Part shown: positions 1-7,789 of the stretch, piece after piece | How the letters are laid out: each line of letters begins with the position of its first letter | How positions within the stretch are numbered: the stretch's first letter is position 1 | NCBI GenBank assembly: GCA_938003595.1 | Contig: CALKYH010000028.1 | Span: 1-13,376 of the forward strand | Direction: 5' to 3' | Length of the DNA: 13,376 bases | Origin: an uncultured bacterium | Lineage (GTDB): Bacteria; Planctomycetota; Phycisphaerae; Phycisphaerales; UBA1924 | The notes under the pieces: model-generated | Databases searched by the model: none | Seen by the model: only the letters and a program-made list of their open reading frames with translations | What the model was told of the DNA's origin: nothing | Program-made: the position numbers and the translations under genes

Positions 1-796
1 CATCCACCATGGGCACGAAGACCTCGCGCTCGATGCGGCGCATCGCCGCGGCGTCCACCACCGTCGCCGGGCTGTAGGCGCCCATGCCGCCGGTGTTCGG
101 CCCCGTGTCGCCCTCGCCCAGGCGCTTGTGGTCCTGGCAGGTCTCCAGCACGAGGATGCTCCGACCGTCGATCAAGGCCAGCACCGAGGCCTCCGGCCCC
201 TTGAGCCGCTCCTCGATCACCACCTCGCGCCCGGCCTCGCCGAACTCCTTCTTGACCATGATCCGGTCGATCGCGTCCAGCGCCTCCTCCAGCGAGTCCG
301 GCACGAACACGCCCTTGCCCGCCGCAAGCCCCGACGCCTTCACCACATGCGCCGACTCCCGCGACTCCAGGAACTGCTTCGCGTCCGCGGCGCTGGTGAA
401 CACCCGCGCCTCGGCCGTCGGCACCGAGGCCGACCGCATGATCCGCTTGCACCAGGACTTGCTCGCCTCCAGCTGCGCGCCCTCGCGCCCCGGGCCCACC
501 ACCGCGCGCCCCGGCGCCGCGAGCTTGTCCGCCAGCCCGTCCGCCAGCGGCGCCTCCGGGCCGATCACCACGAGGCCGATCTGGTTCGTCTCGCAAAAGC
601 GCGGCAGTCGGTAGGTGTCGCGCGGGTCGTACGGGAAGCCAACCGACTCGCACAGCGCGTCGATGCCGGGGTTGCCGGGGTGGGTGGCGTAGATCTTGCG
701 CACCCGGGGAGACTGCTTGAGCTTCCAGGCCAGCGCATGCTCGCGCCCGCCGGAGCCAACCAGCAACACATTCAATTGATCGGGGGGCTGACGCAT
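1..796 (-). CDS. purD: Phosphoribosylamine-glycine ligase (GAR synthetase), 3'-truncated by window edge
   Basis: Joins glycine to 5-phosphoribosylamine using ATP, an early cytosolic step of purine synthesis. Only the first 265 codons are present; the family is about 425 residues, so roughly 160 C-terminal residues lie beyond position 1. Visible landmarks are the N-terminal nucleotide-fold sequence NVLLVGSGGREHALAWKL (residues 9-26), GPEAPLADGL, the ATP-grasp stretch VVKASGLAAGKGVFV near residues 151-165 and GPNTGGMGAYSP near 231-242. ATG at 796 is used here. A TTG at 775 would give the more family-typical MNVLLVG start, and neither has a clear ribosome binding site. The 58-base gap after the tRNA holds an inverted repeat (797-803 with 831-837) ending against the ATG. 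Identification is firm; the exact start is not. Confidence 0.93.
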   Translation of the reverse strand, partial: MRQPPDQLNVLLVGSGGREHALAWKLKQSPRVRKIYATHPGNPGIDALCESVGFPYDPRDTYRLPRFCETNQIGLVVIGPEAPLADGLADKLAAPGRAVVGPGREGAQLEASKSWCKRIMRSASVPTAEARVFTSAADAKQFLESRESAHVVKASGLAAGKGVFVPDSLEEALDAIDRIMVKKEFGEAGREVVIEERLKGPEASVLALIDGRSILVLETCQDHKRLGEGDTGPNTGGMGAYSPATVVDAAAMRRIEREVFVPMVD

Positions 797-854
797 CGGG
801 CGGACTATATCGGCGCCGGGCTGCGACGCCCCGCCCGCCTCGACCGCACAGGAA

Positions 855-928
855 TCAGGGTGACTGGATTCGAACCAGCGGCCTCCTGGACCCAAACCAG
901 GCGCTCTACCAAGCTGAGCTACACCCTG
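855..928 (-). tRNA. tRNA-Pro (anticodon UGG)
   Basis: Read on the minus strand, a full cloverleaf folds. The acceptor CAGGGTG pairs with CACCCTG, the D-arm is GCTC/GAGC with a GGTA loop, and the anticodon stem CCTGG/CCAGG encloses TTTGGGT, giving anticodon TGG. The T-arm is CTGG-TTCGAAT-CCAG. A C1-G72 pair and discriminator A (position 855) fit bacterial tRNA-Pro. CCA is not encoded. It lies 58 bases upstream of purD on the same strand and may share its transcript. Confidence 0.95.
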
Positions 929-1201
929 CCGCGAGGCCTCCGCAGGCCCCGGAATCCGCGCCGAGCCGCGATCGAACCTAAGATATGCCCGAGATCGTGA
1001 AACGCGCGGCGCCGGAGCCGGAATCAATCGTACACCGGCGCCGCCGGTGACGGTCCCCTCCGCGACGAAGGGTCCGGCGCGTCGATCGAGCACTCCGGAT
1101 CATCGGGCGGCGGGCCACGGACCGGCCCCACGCAACCAGCAGCCGCCGCCCGGGTACTGTCCCGGACGGACATCGAACATTGGCATCGACACGAGGTGGA
1201 T
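929..1201. other. Intergenic region between tRNA-Pro and efflux operon, with nested inverted repeats
   Basis: About 270 bases between divergent units, so it should hold both promoters. No convincing -35/-10 pair is visible. Weak -10-like hexamers are TAAGAT (979-984, plus) and TACTGT (1155-1160, plus). Two mutually exclusive GC-rich stems overlap: 1008-1015 (GGCGCCGG) with 1035-1042 (CCGGCGCC), and 1033-1039 (CACCGGC) with 1043-1049 (GCCGGTG). Such stems arise easily in high-GC DNA. GAGG at 1193-1196 is the likely ribosome binding site for the adaptor gene. Confidence 0.4.
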
Positions 1202-2656
1202 GTGGGCAAATTCTTCCGAATCATGAAGTGGGTCGTCGGCGCGACGCTCCTGGTCGTCCTCGTTCTGGGCGGCGCGGCGCTCATGCTCTTCCCGACGATC
1301 CAGAAGCGGATCCAGGAGGCCCGCAGCCAGGGCTCCGGCGCCATGGTCCGCCTCGAGCCCGTGGGCTCGGGCCGGCTCGTCCGCACCATCAGCGCCCCCG
1401 GCCTGATCGAGGCCACCCGGCGCGTGTCCATCTCCGCGCGCATCTCTGCGCAGATCATCGCGCTGCCCTTTGAGGAAGGCGATGTGGTCAAGCCCGGCGA
1501 TGTCGTCGTCAAACTCGACGACCGGGACCTGCAGGCCCAGCTCTCCTCCGCCGAGGCGTCGCTCCGCGCCGAAGAGGCGCGCCTGCTCGGCGCCCGCGCG
1601 TCCTATGTCAACGCCGTCTCGGAATGGGAGCGCCAGCAGGCGCTGTTCCAGAGCGCCGATGTCTCCAAGTCCGCGATGGAGGCCGCCGAGGCCGAGAAGA
1701 ACCGCGCCGAGTCCTCGCTCCGCGCCGCCGAGGCCGGCATCGAGATGGCCAAGGCCAACATCACCCGCGTCCGCGAGGACCTCCGCTACACCGAGATCCT
1801 CTCCCCGATCCACGGCACCATCACCCGCGTGAACGCCGAGGTCGGCGAGCTGGTCGTCACCGGCACGATGAACAACGCGGGCACCGTCATCCTCGAGATC
1901 GCCGACCTCGACGAGATGATCGTCGTCGCCGAGGTGGACGAGTCCGATGTCGCGCAGGTCCGCGTCGGGCAGAACGCCAAGATCTATGTCAACGCCTACT
2001 CCGACGATGTCTTCGACGGCCATGTGAAGAAGATCGCCCTCGAGCGGCGCAGCCCCGTCTCCCAGCGCCCGCGCGCCACCACCAACTCCGATGTCTTCGA
2101 GGTCGAGGTCCTGCTCGATCTCAACGGCCGACAGATCCTCTCCGGCCTCACCGCCAGCGTGGACATCGAGGTCGAGACGATCGAGGATGTCATGCTCGCG
2201 CCCAGCCAGGCGATCAAGGATGTCCGCATCGACGAGCTGCCGCTCGAGCTCACCCGCGACAACCCGCTGTTCAACCGCGAGAAGACCTTCGCCACCGTCG
2301 TCTTCACCATGGTCAACGGCGAGGCCGTCGCCACGCCCGTCGTCACCGGCGCCAGCGACCTCCGCACCACCGCCATCCGCCAGGGCATCGAGCCCGGCGC
2401 CAAGATCATCGTCGGCCCCTACAAGGCCCTCCTGAGCATGACGCACGGGACCAAGGTCCAGGACGAGGAGGTCGTCAAGGCCGAGGAGGAGGCGCGCAAG
2501 GCCGCCGCGACCGCCGCCAAGGACGAGAAGGACGAGGACGCCGCGCCGGAGGGCGAGACCGACACGAACGCCGACACGGACAACGCCGCCGCCGAGACCT
2601 CCGGCGCCTCCGGCTCCACGCAGACCGCCAGCGGGGGCGGGTCGGGCGCGTCATGA
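1202..2656 (+). CDS. HlyD/MacA-family periplasmic adaptor of an ABC efflux system
   Basis: Membrane-fusion protein expected to link the inner-membrane ABC permeases to the outer-membrane channel. Numbered from GTG 1202, one membrane helix (about 11-30) is followed by a split biotinyl-lipoyl domain: first half near 75-110 (EEGDVVKPGDVVVKLDDRDL), second near 199-218 (ILSPIHGTI). An Ala/Glu-rich coiled-coil hairpin (about 111-195) lies between them. Beta-barrel and membrane-proximal domains follow (EVDESDVAQVRVGQNAKIYV). The last 60 or so residues are an unusual low-complexity tail, first Lys/Glu/Ala, then Asp/Thr/Ala, then Gly/Ser. GTG 1202 is preferred because GAGG sits five bases upstream; GTG 1196 touches that site and ATG 1223 lacks one. 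The stop overlaps the ATPase start (ATGA). Substrate unknown. Confidence 0.92.
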   Translation: MGKFFRIMKWVVGATLLVVLVLGGAALMLFPTIQKRIQEARSQGSGAMVRLEPVGSGRLVRTISAPGLIEATRRVSISARISAQIIALPFEEGDVVKPGDVVVKLDDRDLQAQLSSAEASLRAEEARLLGARASYVNAVSEWERQQALFQSADVSKSAMEAAEAEKNRAESSLRAAEAGIEMAKANITRVREDLRYTEILSPIHGTITRVNAEVGELVVTGTMNNAGTVILEIADLDEMIVVAEVDESDVAQVRVGQNAKIYVNAYSDDVFDGHVKKIALERRSPVSQRPRATTNSDVFEVEVLLDLNGRQILSGLTASVDIEVETIEDVMLAPSQAIKDVRIDELPLELTRDNPLFNREKTFATVVFTMVNGEAVATPVVTGASDLRTTAIRQGIEPGAKIIVGPYKALLSMTHGTKVQDEEVVKAEEEARKAAATAAKDEKDEDAAPEGETDTNADTDNAAAETSGASGSTQTASGGGSGAS

Positions 2657-3441
2657 CCATCACGATCCGACAGCTGCACAAGGTCTATCGCATCGGCGAC
2701 GAGCGCGTCCACGCGCTCCGCGGCGTGGACATCGAGATCAAGAAGAACGAGTTCGTCGCCATCATGGGCGCCTCCGGCTCCGGCAAGTCCACGCTCATGA
2801 ACATCCTGGGCTGCCTCGACAAGCCCACCCGCGGCGCCTACACGCTCAACGGCAAGCCCACCCACAAGATGGGCGCCGCCGAGCTCGCCGCCGTGCGCAA
2901 CAAGGAAATCGGCTTCGTCTTCCAGTCCTTCGAGCTGCTGCCCCGCGCCACCGCGGTGCAGAATGTCATGCTCCCGCTCATCTACTCGAAGAAGGGCTGG
3001 CTCGGCGCCCGCCGGCGCGCGAAGAAGGCCCTCGAGCGCGTCGGCCTGGGCGACCGCATGGGCCACCGCCCGAGCCAGATGTCCGGCGGCCAGCGCCAGC
3101 GCGTCGCCGTCGCCCGCGCCCTGGTCAACGAGCCCAGCATCCTGCTCGCCGACGAGCCCACCGGCAACCTCGACTCCACCACCAGCGAGGAGATCCTCCG
3201 GCTCTTCAAGGCCCTCCACGACGACGGCCAGACCATCGTCATCGTGACCCATGAAGAGGACATCGCCGGCCACTCCGAGCGCATCATCCGCCTGCGCGAC
3301 GGGCGCGTGATCTCCGACCTGCCCACCCACCAGGACCCCGTCCACCGCGAGTGGGTCCAGAAGGCCGCCGCGACCCTGCACACCATGGCCGCGCAGACCC
3401 GGTCCGTCGAGTCCAGCCAGACCGCCGGAGCCGGCGCGTGA
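2653..3441 (+). CDS. ABC transporter ATP-binding protein, MacB/LolD type
   Basis: ATPase of 262 residues that should energise the two permeases downstream. Motifs are intact: Walker A GASGSGKS (39-46), Q-loop Gln91, signature MSGGQRQR (143-150), Walker B ILLADE (163-168), D-loop NLD (172-174) and H-loop His200. The sequence belongs to the MacB/LolD/FtsE group. In E. coli MacB the ATPase is fused to the permease; here it is a separate protein. The C-terminal 40 or so residues after the nucleotide-binding domain are a variable extension (THQDPVHREWVQKAA onward). It starts inside the adaptor stop (4-base overlap) and its stop overlaps the first permease start (GTGA), so translation is probably coupled. 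Confidence 0.95.
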   Translation: MTITIRQLHKVYRIGDERVHALRGVDIEIKKNEFVAIMGASGSGKSTLMNILGCLDKPTRGAYTLNGKPTHKMGAAELAAVRNKEIGFVFQSFELLPRATAVQNVMLPLIYSKKGWLGARRRAKKALERVGLGDRMGHRPSQMSGGQRQRVAVARALVNEPSILLADEPTGNLDSTTSEEILRLFKALHDDGQTIVIVTHEEDIAGHSERIIRLRDGRVISDLPTHQDPVHREWVQKAAATLHTMAAQTRSVESSQTAGAGA

Positions 3442-4676
3442 GCATCCTGCGCGTCCTGTTCCAGACGGTCGGCCTCGCCCTGGCGCAGATCCGCGTCAAC
3501 AAGTTCCGCGCCATCCTCACCGCCCTGGGCATCATCCTCGGCGTCTCCTCCGTCACCGCCGTCATCGCGGCGCTGACCGGCATGAAGGAGAGCGTCCTCA
3601 GCGAGGTCGAGTCCTTCGGCGCCCGCAAGATGTGGCTCTGGGGCGAGGTCCCCCGCGACAAGCGCGGGATCATCGCCTGGGAGGATGTCCGCATCAACGA
3701 GGAAGAGGCCGACGCCATCCGCGCGCACGCCCCCTCCATCGACTGCCTCACCCTCATCACCAACAGCTCCGCCAATGTGCAGTTCGGCATGGTCGAGCGC
3801 ACCGCCGTGCCGATCACCGCGATCGAGCCCGCCTGGCACGAGATCGAGAACCGCTATGTGATCATGGGCCGGCCGCTGACCCTCGCCGACGGCGAGTTCG
3901 AGCGCCAGGTCTGCCTCATCAACGAGAAGGCCATCGACGACCTCAAGATGGACCGCGACCCCGTCGGCGACGCCATCTTCGTCGGCGGCCGGCGCTTCCA
4001 GATCGTCGGCGTCCTCGAGACCGTCTCCGTCAGCGCCATGTTCGGCGGCGGCGAGACCCAGATCGAGGTCTATGTCCCCTACCAGACCATGGAGAAGATC
4101 GAGCAGTTCTCCTTCCCCTACATGATGGCCCAGATCGTCTCCCCCGAGAAGGCCGACGAAGCCCGCGCCGAGATCCGCTTCGCCCTCCGCAACCTCCGCG
4201 GCCTGGGCCCCGACGACCAGGACACCTTCGGCATGCAGATCCTGCAGACCGAGATCGACCGCTTCAACGCCATGACCGGCGCCATCACCGCCGTCGCCGG
4301 CGGCGTGGTCAGCATCTCCCTGCTCGTCGGCGGCATCGGCATCATGAACATCATGCTCGTGTCCGTCAGCGAGCGCACCCGCGAGATCGGCCTCCGCAAG
4401 GCCGTCGGCGCGCGCCCCGCCGTCATCCTCATGCAGTTCCTCACCGAAGCGATCGTCCTGTGCATGGCCGGCGGCCTCATCGGCATCCTCGTCGGACAGA
4501 TCATGACCCTCGGCATCCAGCGCATCCCCAACGCCGGCCTCGACGAGGCCGTCATCCCGCCGTGGGCCATCGGCCTCGCCTTCGCCTTCAGCGCCTTCGT
4601 CGGCGTCGTCTTCGGTATGTTCCCCGCCATCAAGGCCTCCCGGATGGACCCGATCGTCGCCCTCCGAAAAGACTGA
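3438..4676 (+). CDS. ABC efflux permease, MacB/FtsX type (first of tandem pair)
   Basis: Inner-membrane permease of 412 residues with MacB_PCD and FtsX architecture. It has an N-terminal helix (about 25-46, AILTALGIILGV then SSVTAV), a large periplasmic domain (about 47-280) and three C-terminal helices starting near 286, 331 and 373. Family hallmarks include LVGGIGIMNIMLVSVSERTREIGLRKAVGA and the closing FPAIKASRMDPIVALR. GTG 3438 is chosen because it overlaps the ATPase stop (GTGA); reading further upstream would run through the ATPase. It is a close paralogue of the next gene, of identical length, and the two probably form a heterodimer around the shared ATPase. Substrate cannot be told from sequence. 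Confidence 0.93.
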   Translation: MSILRVLFQTVGLALAQIRVNKFRAILTALGIILGVSSVTAVIAALTGMKESVLSEVESFGARKMWLWGEVPRDKRGIIAWEDVRINEEEADAIRAHAPSIDCLTLITNSSANVQFGMVERTAVPITAIEPAWHEIENRYVIMGRPLTLADGEFERQVCLINEKAIDDLKMDRDPVGDAIFVGGRRFQIVGVLETVSVSAMFGGGETQIEVYVPYQTMEKIEQFSFPYMMAQIVSPEKADEARAEIRFALRNLRGLGPDDQDTFGMQILQTEIDRFNAMTGAITAVAGGVVSISLLVGGIGIMNIMLVSVSERTREIGLRKAVGARPAVILMQFLTEAIVLCMAGGLIGILVGQIMTLGIQRIPNAGLDEAVIPPWAIGLAFAFSAFVGVVFGMFPAIKASRMDPIVALRKD

Positions 4677-4707
4677 CTCCCCCGCCCTCCTAGCCAGGAC
4701 ACAGCCG

Positions 4708-5946
4708 GTGTTCGTCCTCCGATTCCTCCAGACCGTGTTGCTCGCGCTCTCGCAGCTCCGCGCCAACAAGGGACGCTCGTTCCTCACCGCGCTGGGCGTG
4801 ATCATCGGCGTGGCGTCCGTCACCGCGGTCGTCGCGGCGCTGACCGGCATGAAGGAGTTCGTCCTCGGCGAGTTCGAGTCCGTCGGCGCCAAGTATGTCT
4901 ACATCGACGGCACCGTCCCCCCCGAGATGGAGAACAAGGTCTCCTGGCTCGATGTCCAGCTCCAGCTCGACGAGATCGACGAGCTCGCCGAGTACGCCTC
5001 CTCCATCGAGCACATCAGCCCCCAGTGGCGCCTGACCGTCGATGTCGCCGTCAACGCCGAGCGCCTGCAGAATGTCCGCGCCCTGGGCATCCGCCCCGAG
5101 TGGCACGATGTCGAGACCCGCTCCGTCATCCTCGGCCGCCCCTTCAACGCCAACGACGACCAGGACCGCCTCAATGTCTGCCTCATCAACGACAAGGCCA
5201 TCGAGGAGCTGAACCTCGACAAGGACCCCATCGGCGAATCCATCTTCATCGCCGGGCGCCACTTCCAGATCGTCGGCGTCGTCGAGACCAAGGCCGTCAG
5301 CGCCATGTTCGGCGGCGGCACGCCCCAGACCGAGGTCTTCGTTCCCTTCGGCACCGCCATGAAGCTCAACCCCCGCGGGTGGATCAACATGGCCGGCGGC
5401 ATGATGAGGGACACCAGCGACGCCGAGAACACCAAGGCCGAGATCCGCTACATCCTCCGCAAGTCCCGCGGCCTCAAGCCCGACGAGCCCGACACCTTCG
5501 TCGTCGAGGTCCTCCAGACCTACATCGACCAGTTCAACAGCATCGCCGGCGGCATCACCGCCATCGCCGGCGGCGTCGTCAGCATCTCCCTGCTCGTCGG
5601 CGGCGTCGGCATCATGAACATCATGCTCGTCTCCGTCAGCGAGCGCACCCGCGAGATCGGACTCCGCAAGGCCGTCGGCGCCAGACCGGGCATCGTCCTC
5701 CTCCAGTTCCTCGTCGAGGCCGTCACCCTCTGCGTCGCCGGAGGATTCATCGGCCTCGTCGTCGGCCAGCTCCTCACGCTCGCCGTCCAGAGCATCCCCG
5801 GCGCGGCGCTCGACGGCGCCGTCATCCCCGGCTGGGCGATCGCCGTCGCTTTCATCTTCAGCGCCGGCACCGGCGTTCTCTTCGGCATGTTCCCGGCCAT
5901 CAAGGCCGCGAGGCTGGACCCCATCGAGGCCCTTCGACATGAATAA
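4708..5946 (+). CDS. ABC efflux permease, MacB/FtsX type (second of tandem pair)
   Basis: A second 412-residue permease with the same plan: N-terminal helix (about 24-45), periplasmic domain, and C-terminal helices near 285-308, 330-356 and 372-396. It shares with the first gene the motifs SVTAV, TGMKE, DPIG, FQIVGV, AMFGGG and SERTREIGLRKAVGAR. The GTG start has AGGA at 4696-4699, eight bases upstream, and follows the first permease after 31 bases. Its last codons overlap the TolC-like gene by eight bases (ATGAATAA). Divergence from its partner is concentrated in the periplasmic domain, consistent with two specialised halves of a heterodimer, which is inference. Confidence 0.93.
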   Translation: MFVLRFLQTVLLALSQLRANKGRSFLTALGVIIGVASVTAVVAALTGMKEFVLGEFESVGAKYVYIDGTVPPEMENKVSWLDVQLQLDEIDELAEYASSIEHISPQWRLTVDVAVNAERLQNVRALGIRPEWHDVETRSVILGRPFNANDDQDRLNVCLINDKAIEELNLDKDPIGESIFIAGRHFQIVGVVETKAVSAMFGGGTPQTEVFVPFGTAMKLNPRGWINMAGGMMRDTSDAENTKAEIRYILRKSRGLKPDEPDTFVVEVLQTYIDQFNSIAGGITAIAGGVVSISLLVGGVGIMNIMLVSVSERTREIGLRKAVGARPGIVLLQFLVEAVTLCVAGGFIGLVVGQLLTLAVQSIPGAALDGAVIPGWAIAVAFIFSAGTGVLFGMFPAIKAARLDPIEALRHE

Positions 5947-7705
5947 CGCCACCCTCGCCCGCAGCCTCCGCTCGGGCCTGCTCTCCGCCGCCGCCGTCGC
6001 CTCCCTCGCCGGCTGCGGCGGACCCTTCACCACGCGCCTCGAGGACTACGGCCCGCGCACGCCCTTCGAGCGCCTGCGCGACATCCAGCGCCTGCCCGCC
6101 GAGAACTACATCGCCGCCGACCCCGTCGTCGTCGAGGAGCCCACCGCCGACCCCTTCGCCGGCCTCGACCGCGTCGAGCTCACGCTCGAAGAGGCCCGCG
6201 CCTGGACGCTCCAGAACAACCTCAACCTCCGCGTCGCCCTCATCGACCCCGTCATCGCCAACGAAACCCTCAACTTCGAAGAGGGCCGCTTCGACTCCGT
6301 CTTCTTCGGCAACTTCCGCTACACCAACCTCAACCAGCCCACCTCCTCCACCCTCTCCGGGTCCGAGGTCGAGGCCTACGACTTCGACGCCGGCGTCCGC
6401 ATCCCCATGCGCACCGGCGGACAGATCGTTGTCAACCTCCCCGGCAACTCCACCGAGACCAACAACCAGTTCTCCTTCCTCAACCCCGCCTACACCACCG
6501 ACTACTCCATCTCCATCAGCCAGCCCCTGCTCCGCGGCGCCGGCCGACGCGCCAACACCAACGGCATCCGCGTCGCCGCCATCAACACGCAGATCAGCCA
6601 GGCCCGCACCAAGCTCGAGGTCATCCGCCAGCTCGCCGAGGTCGAGCGCGTCTACTGGCGCCTCTACGCCGCCACCGCCGCGCTGGAGGTCTCGCAGAAG
6701 CAGTACGAACTCGCCACCGAGCAGCTCGAGCGCGCCCGCCGCCTCGTCAAGGCCGGCAACGCCGCCGAGGTCGAGGTCATCCGCTCCGAGTCCGGCGTCG
6801 CCGACCGCCTCGAGGCCATCATCATCGCCGTCAACGCGATGCGCACCAGCCAGCGCGACCTCAAGCGCATCATGAACCAGGCCGGCCTCGAGATCTCGTC
6901 CCCCGTGCTCCTGGTCCCCTCCACCCCGCCCGACCCCGTGGACTACGAGTTCACCGGCGAGACCCTCGCCAAGCAGGCCGTGGACAACCGCATGGAGATG
7001 CTCGAGCTCGAACTGCAGCTCGCCCAGGACGCCAGCATCATCGACTTCGAACGCAACGCCGCGCTCCCCCTCTTCACCGTGGACTACACCTACCGCCTCA
7101 ATGGCCTCGGCGATTCCTGGCGCAACGCCTTCGACTCCCTCTCCTCCACCGACTTCGGCGACCATGTCGTGTCCGTCGGCGGCGAGATCCCCCTGGGCAA
7201 TGTCCAGGCCAAGGCCCGCGTGCAGCAGGCGATCCTGCGCCGCCTCCAGCGCCTCTCCACCAAGGAGGCGCGCGAGCAGGCCATCCGTCAGGAGGTCCTC
7301 AACGCCGTGGACAATGTCGAGTCCGACTGGCAGCGCATCCTCGCCGCCCGCCAGGCCTCGATCCTCAACGGCCGCACCCTCGCCGCCGAGCAGCGCCAGT
7401 TCGATGTCGGCGCCCGCACCAGCACCGATGTGCTCGACGCCGCCACGCGCCTGGCCGACTCCCAGCTGGCCGAAATCCGCGCCCTGGCCGAGCACCAGAT
7501 CTCCCTGGTGGACCTCGCGTTCGCCACCGGCACCCTCCTCGGCGCCGCCCGCGTCTCGTGGGACCCGCTGGACCCGCGACCCGACGGCCCGACCATCCCC
7601 CCGGCGCCCTGGGGCGGCATCCAGTTCACCCGCGAGAACTCCGGCGAGCACGCCACCGAGTCCCCCACACCGGGCAATGTCCGGCCGGCGTACCTCGACG
7701 ACTGA
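5939..7705 (+). CDS. TolC-like outer-membrane efflux lipoprotein (OEP family)
   Basis: Outer-membrane channel of 588 residues expected to complete the tripartite exporter. A signal peptide ends in the lipobox LAGC with Cys26, so lipid anchoring is likely. The OEP pattern begins near residue 80 (LTLEEARAWTLQNNLNLRVA). Two helical-hairpin repeats follow, roughly 80-310 and 330-545; Ala/Glu/Arg-rich helices include AKARVQQAILRRLQRL near 422 and FDVGARTSTDVLDAATRLADSQ. It is longer than E. coli TolC because of an N-terminal linker (about 27-79) and a Pro-rich C-terminal tail. The start overlaps the permease stop by eight bases. It is the last gene of the operon; the next gene has its own ribosome binding site and a possible promoter. 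Confidence 0.93.
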   Translation: MNNATLARSLRSGLLSAAAVASLAGCGGPFTTRLEDYGPRTPFERLRDIQRLPAENYIAADPVVVEEPTADPFAGLDRVELTLEEARAWTLQNNLNLRVALIDPVIANETLNFEEGRFDSVFFGNFRYTNLNQPTSSTLSGSEVEAYDFDAGVRIPMRTGGQIVVNLPGNSTETNNQFSFLNPAYTTDYSISISQPLLRGAGRRANTNGIRVAAINTQISQARTKLEVIRQLAEVERVYWRLYAATAALEVSQKQYELATEQLERARRLVKAGNAAEVEVIRSESGVADRLEAIIIAVNAMRTSQRDLKRIMNQAGLEISSPVLLVPSTPPDPVDYEFTGETLAKQAVDNRMEMLELELQLAQDASIIDFERNAALPLFTVDYTYRLNGLGDSWRNAFDSLSSTDFGDHVVSVGGEIPLGNVQAKARVQQAILRRLQRLSTKEAREQAIRQEVLNAVDNVESDWQRILAARQASILNGRTLAAEQRQFDVGARTSTDVLDAATRLADSQLAEIRALAEHQISLVDLAFATGTLLGAARVSWDPLDPRPDGPTIPPAPWGGIQFTRENSGEHATESPTPGNVRPAYLDD

Positions 7706-7721
7706 TCCCGCCGCGTCGGTG

Positions 7722-7727
7722 TACACT
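7722..7727 (+). promoter_or_regulatory. Possible -10 element upstream of nuoA
   Basis: TACACT within CGGTGTACACTCG matches four of six bases of the TATAAT consensus, in a region otherwise nearly free of AT-rich hexamers. It resembles the stretch CGGTATACTCG before cdaA. No good -35 lies 16-18 bases upstream. If used, transcription would start near 7734, giving nuoA a leader of about 55 bases that contains the hairpin at 7737-7756. Confidence 0.3.
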
Positions 7728-7736
7728 CGGGCCCCC

Positions 7737-7756
7737 GCGGCGGATCACCCCGCCGC
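7737..7756 (+). other. Inverted repeat in the nuoA leader
   Basis: GCGGCGG (7737-7743) pairs with CCGCCGC (7750-7756) across a six-base loop. There is no T-run after it, so it is not a classical terminator. It could end efflux-operon transcripts in a factor-dependent way, act in the nuoA leader, or be chance in GC-rich DNA. Confidence 0.3.
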
Positions 7757-7789
7757 CCCGTCCCCACGGACTCCCGGAGACCCGGCCCG

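Noticed and set aside
128..1000. 290-codon plus-strand frame over the left end
   Set aside because: It runs antisense through purD and the tRNA and yields an Arg/His/Leu-rich product. The minus-strand purD motifs are unambiguous.
1624..2652. 343 open codons upstream of and in frame with the ABC ATPase, suggesting an N-terminal fusion
   Set aside because: The extension is an Arg/Pro-rich shifted reading of the adaptor gene. The ATPase begins normally at ATG 2653 with an ATGA overlap.
1100..7726. Very long open frames on the minus strand opposite the efflux operon (up to more than 600 codons)
   Set aside because: Their products are low-complexity Gly/Asp/Ala/Leu runs that mirror the codon pattern of the plus-strand genes, with no domain motifs. 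They are stop-free because of GC-rich third positions.
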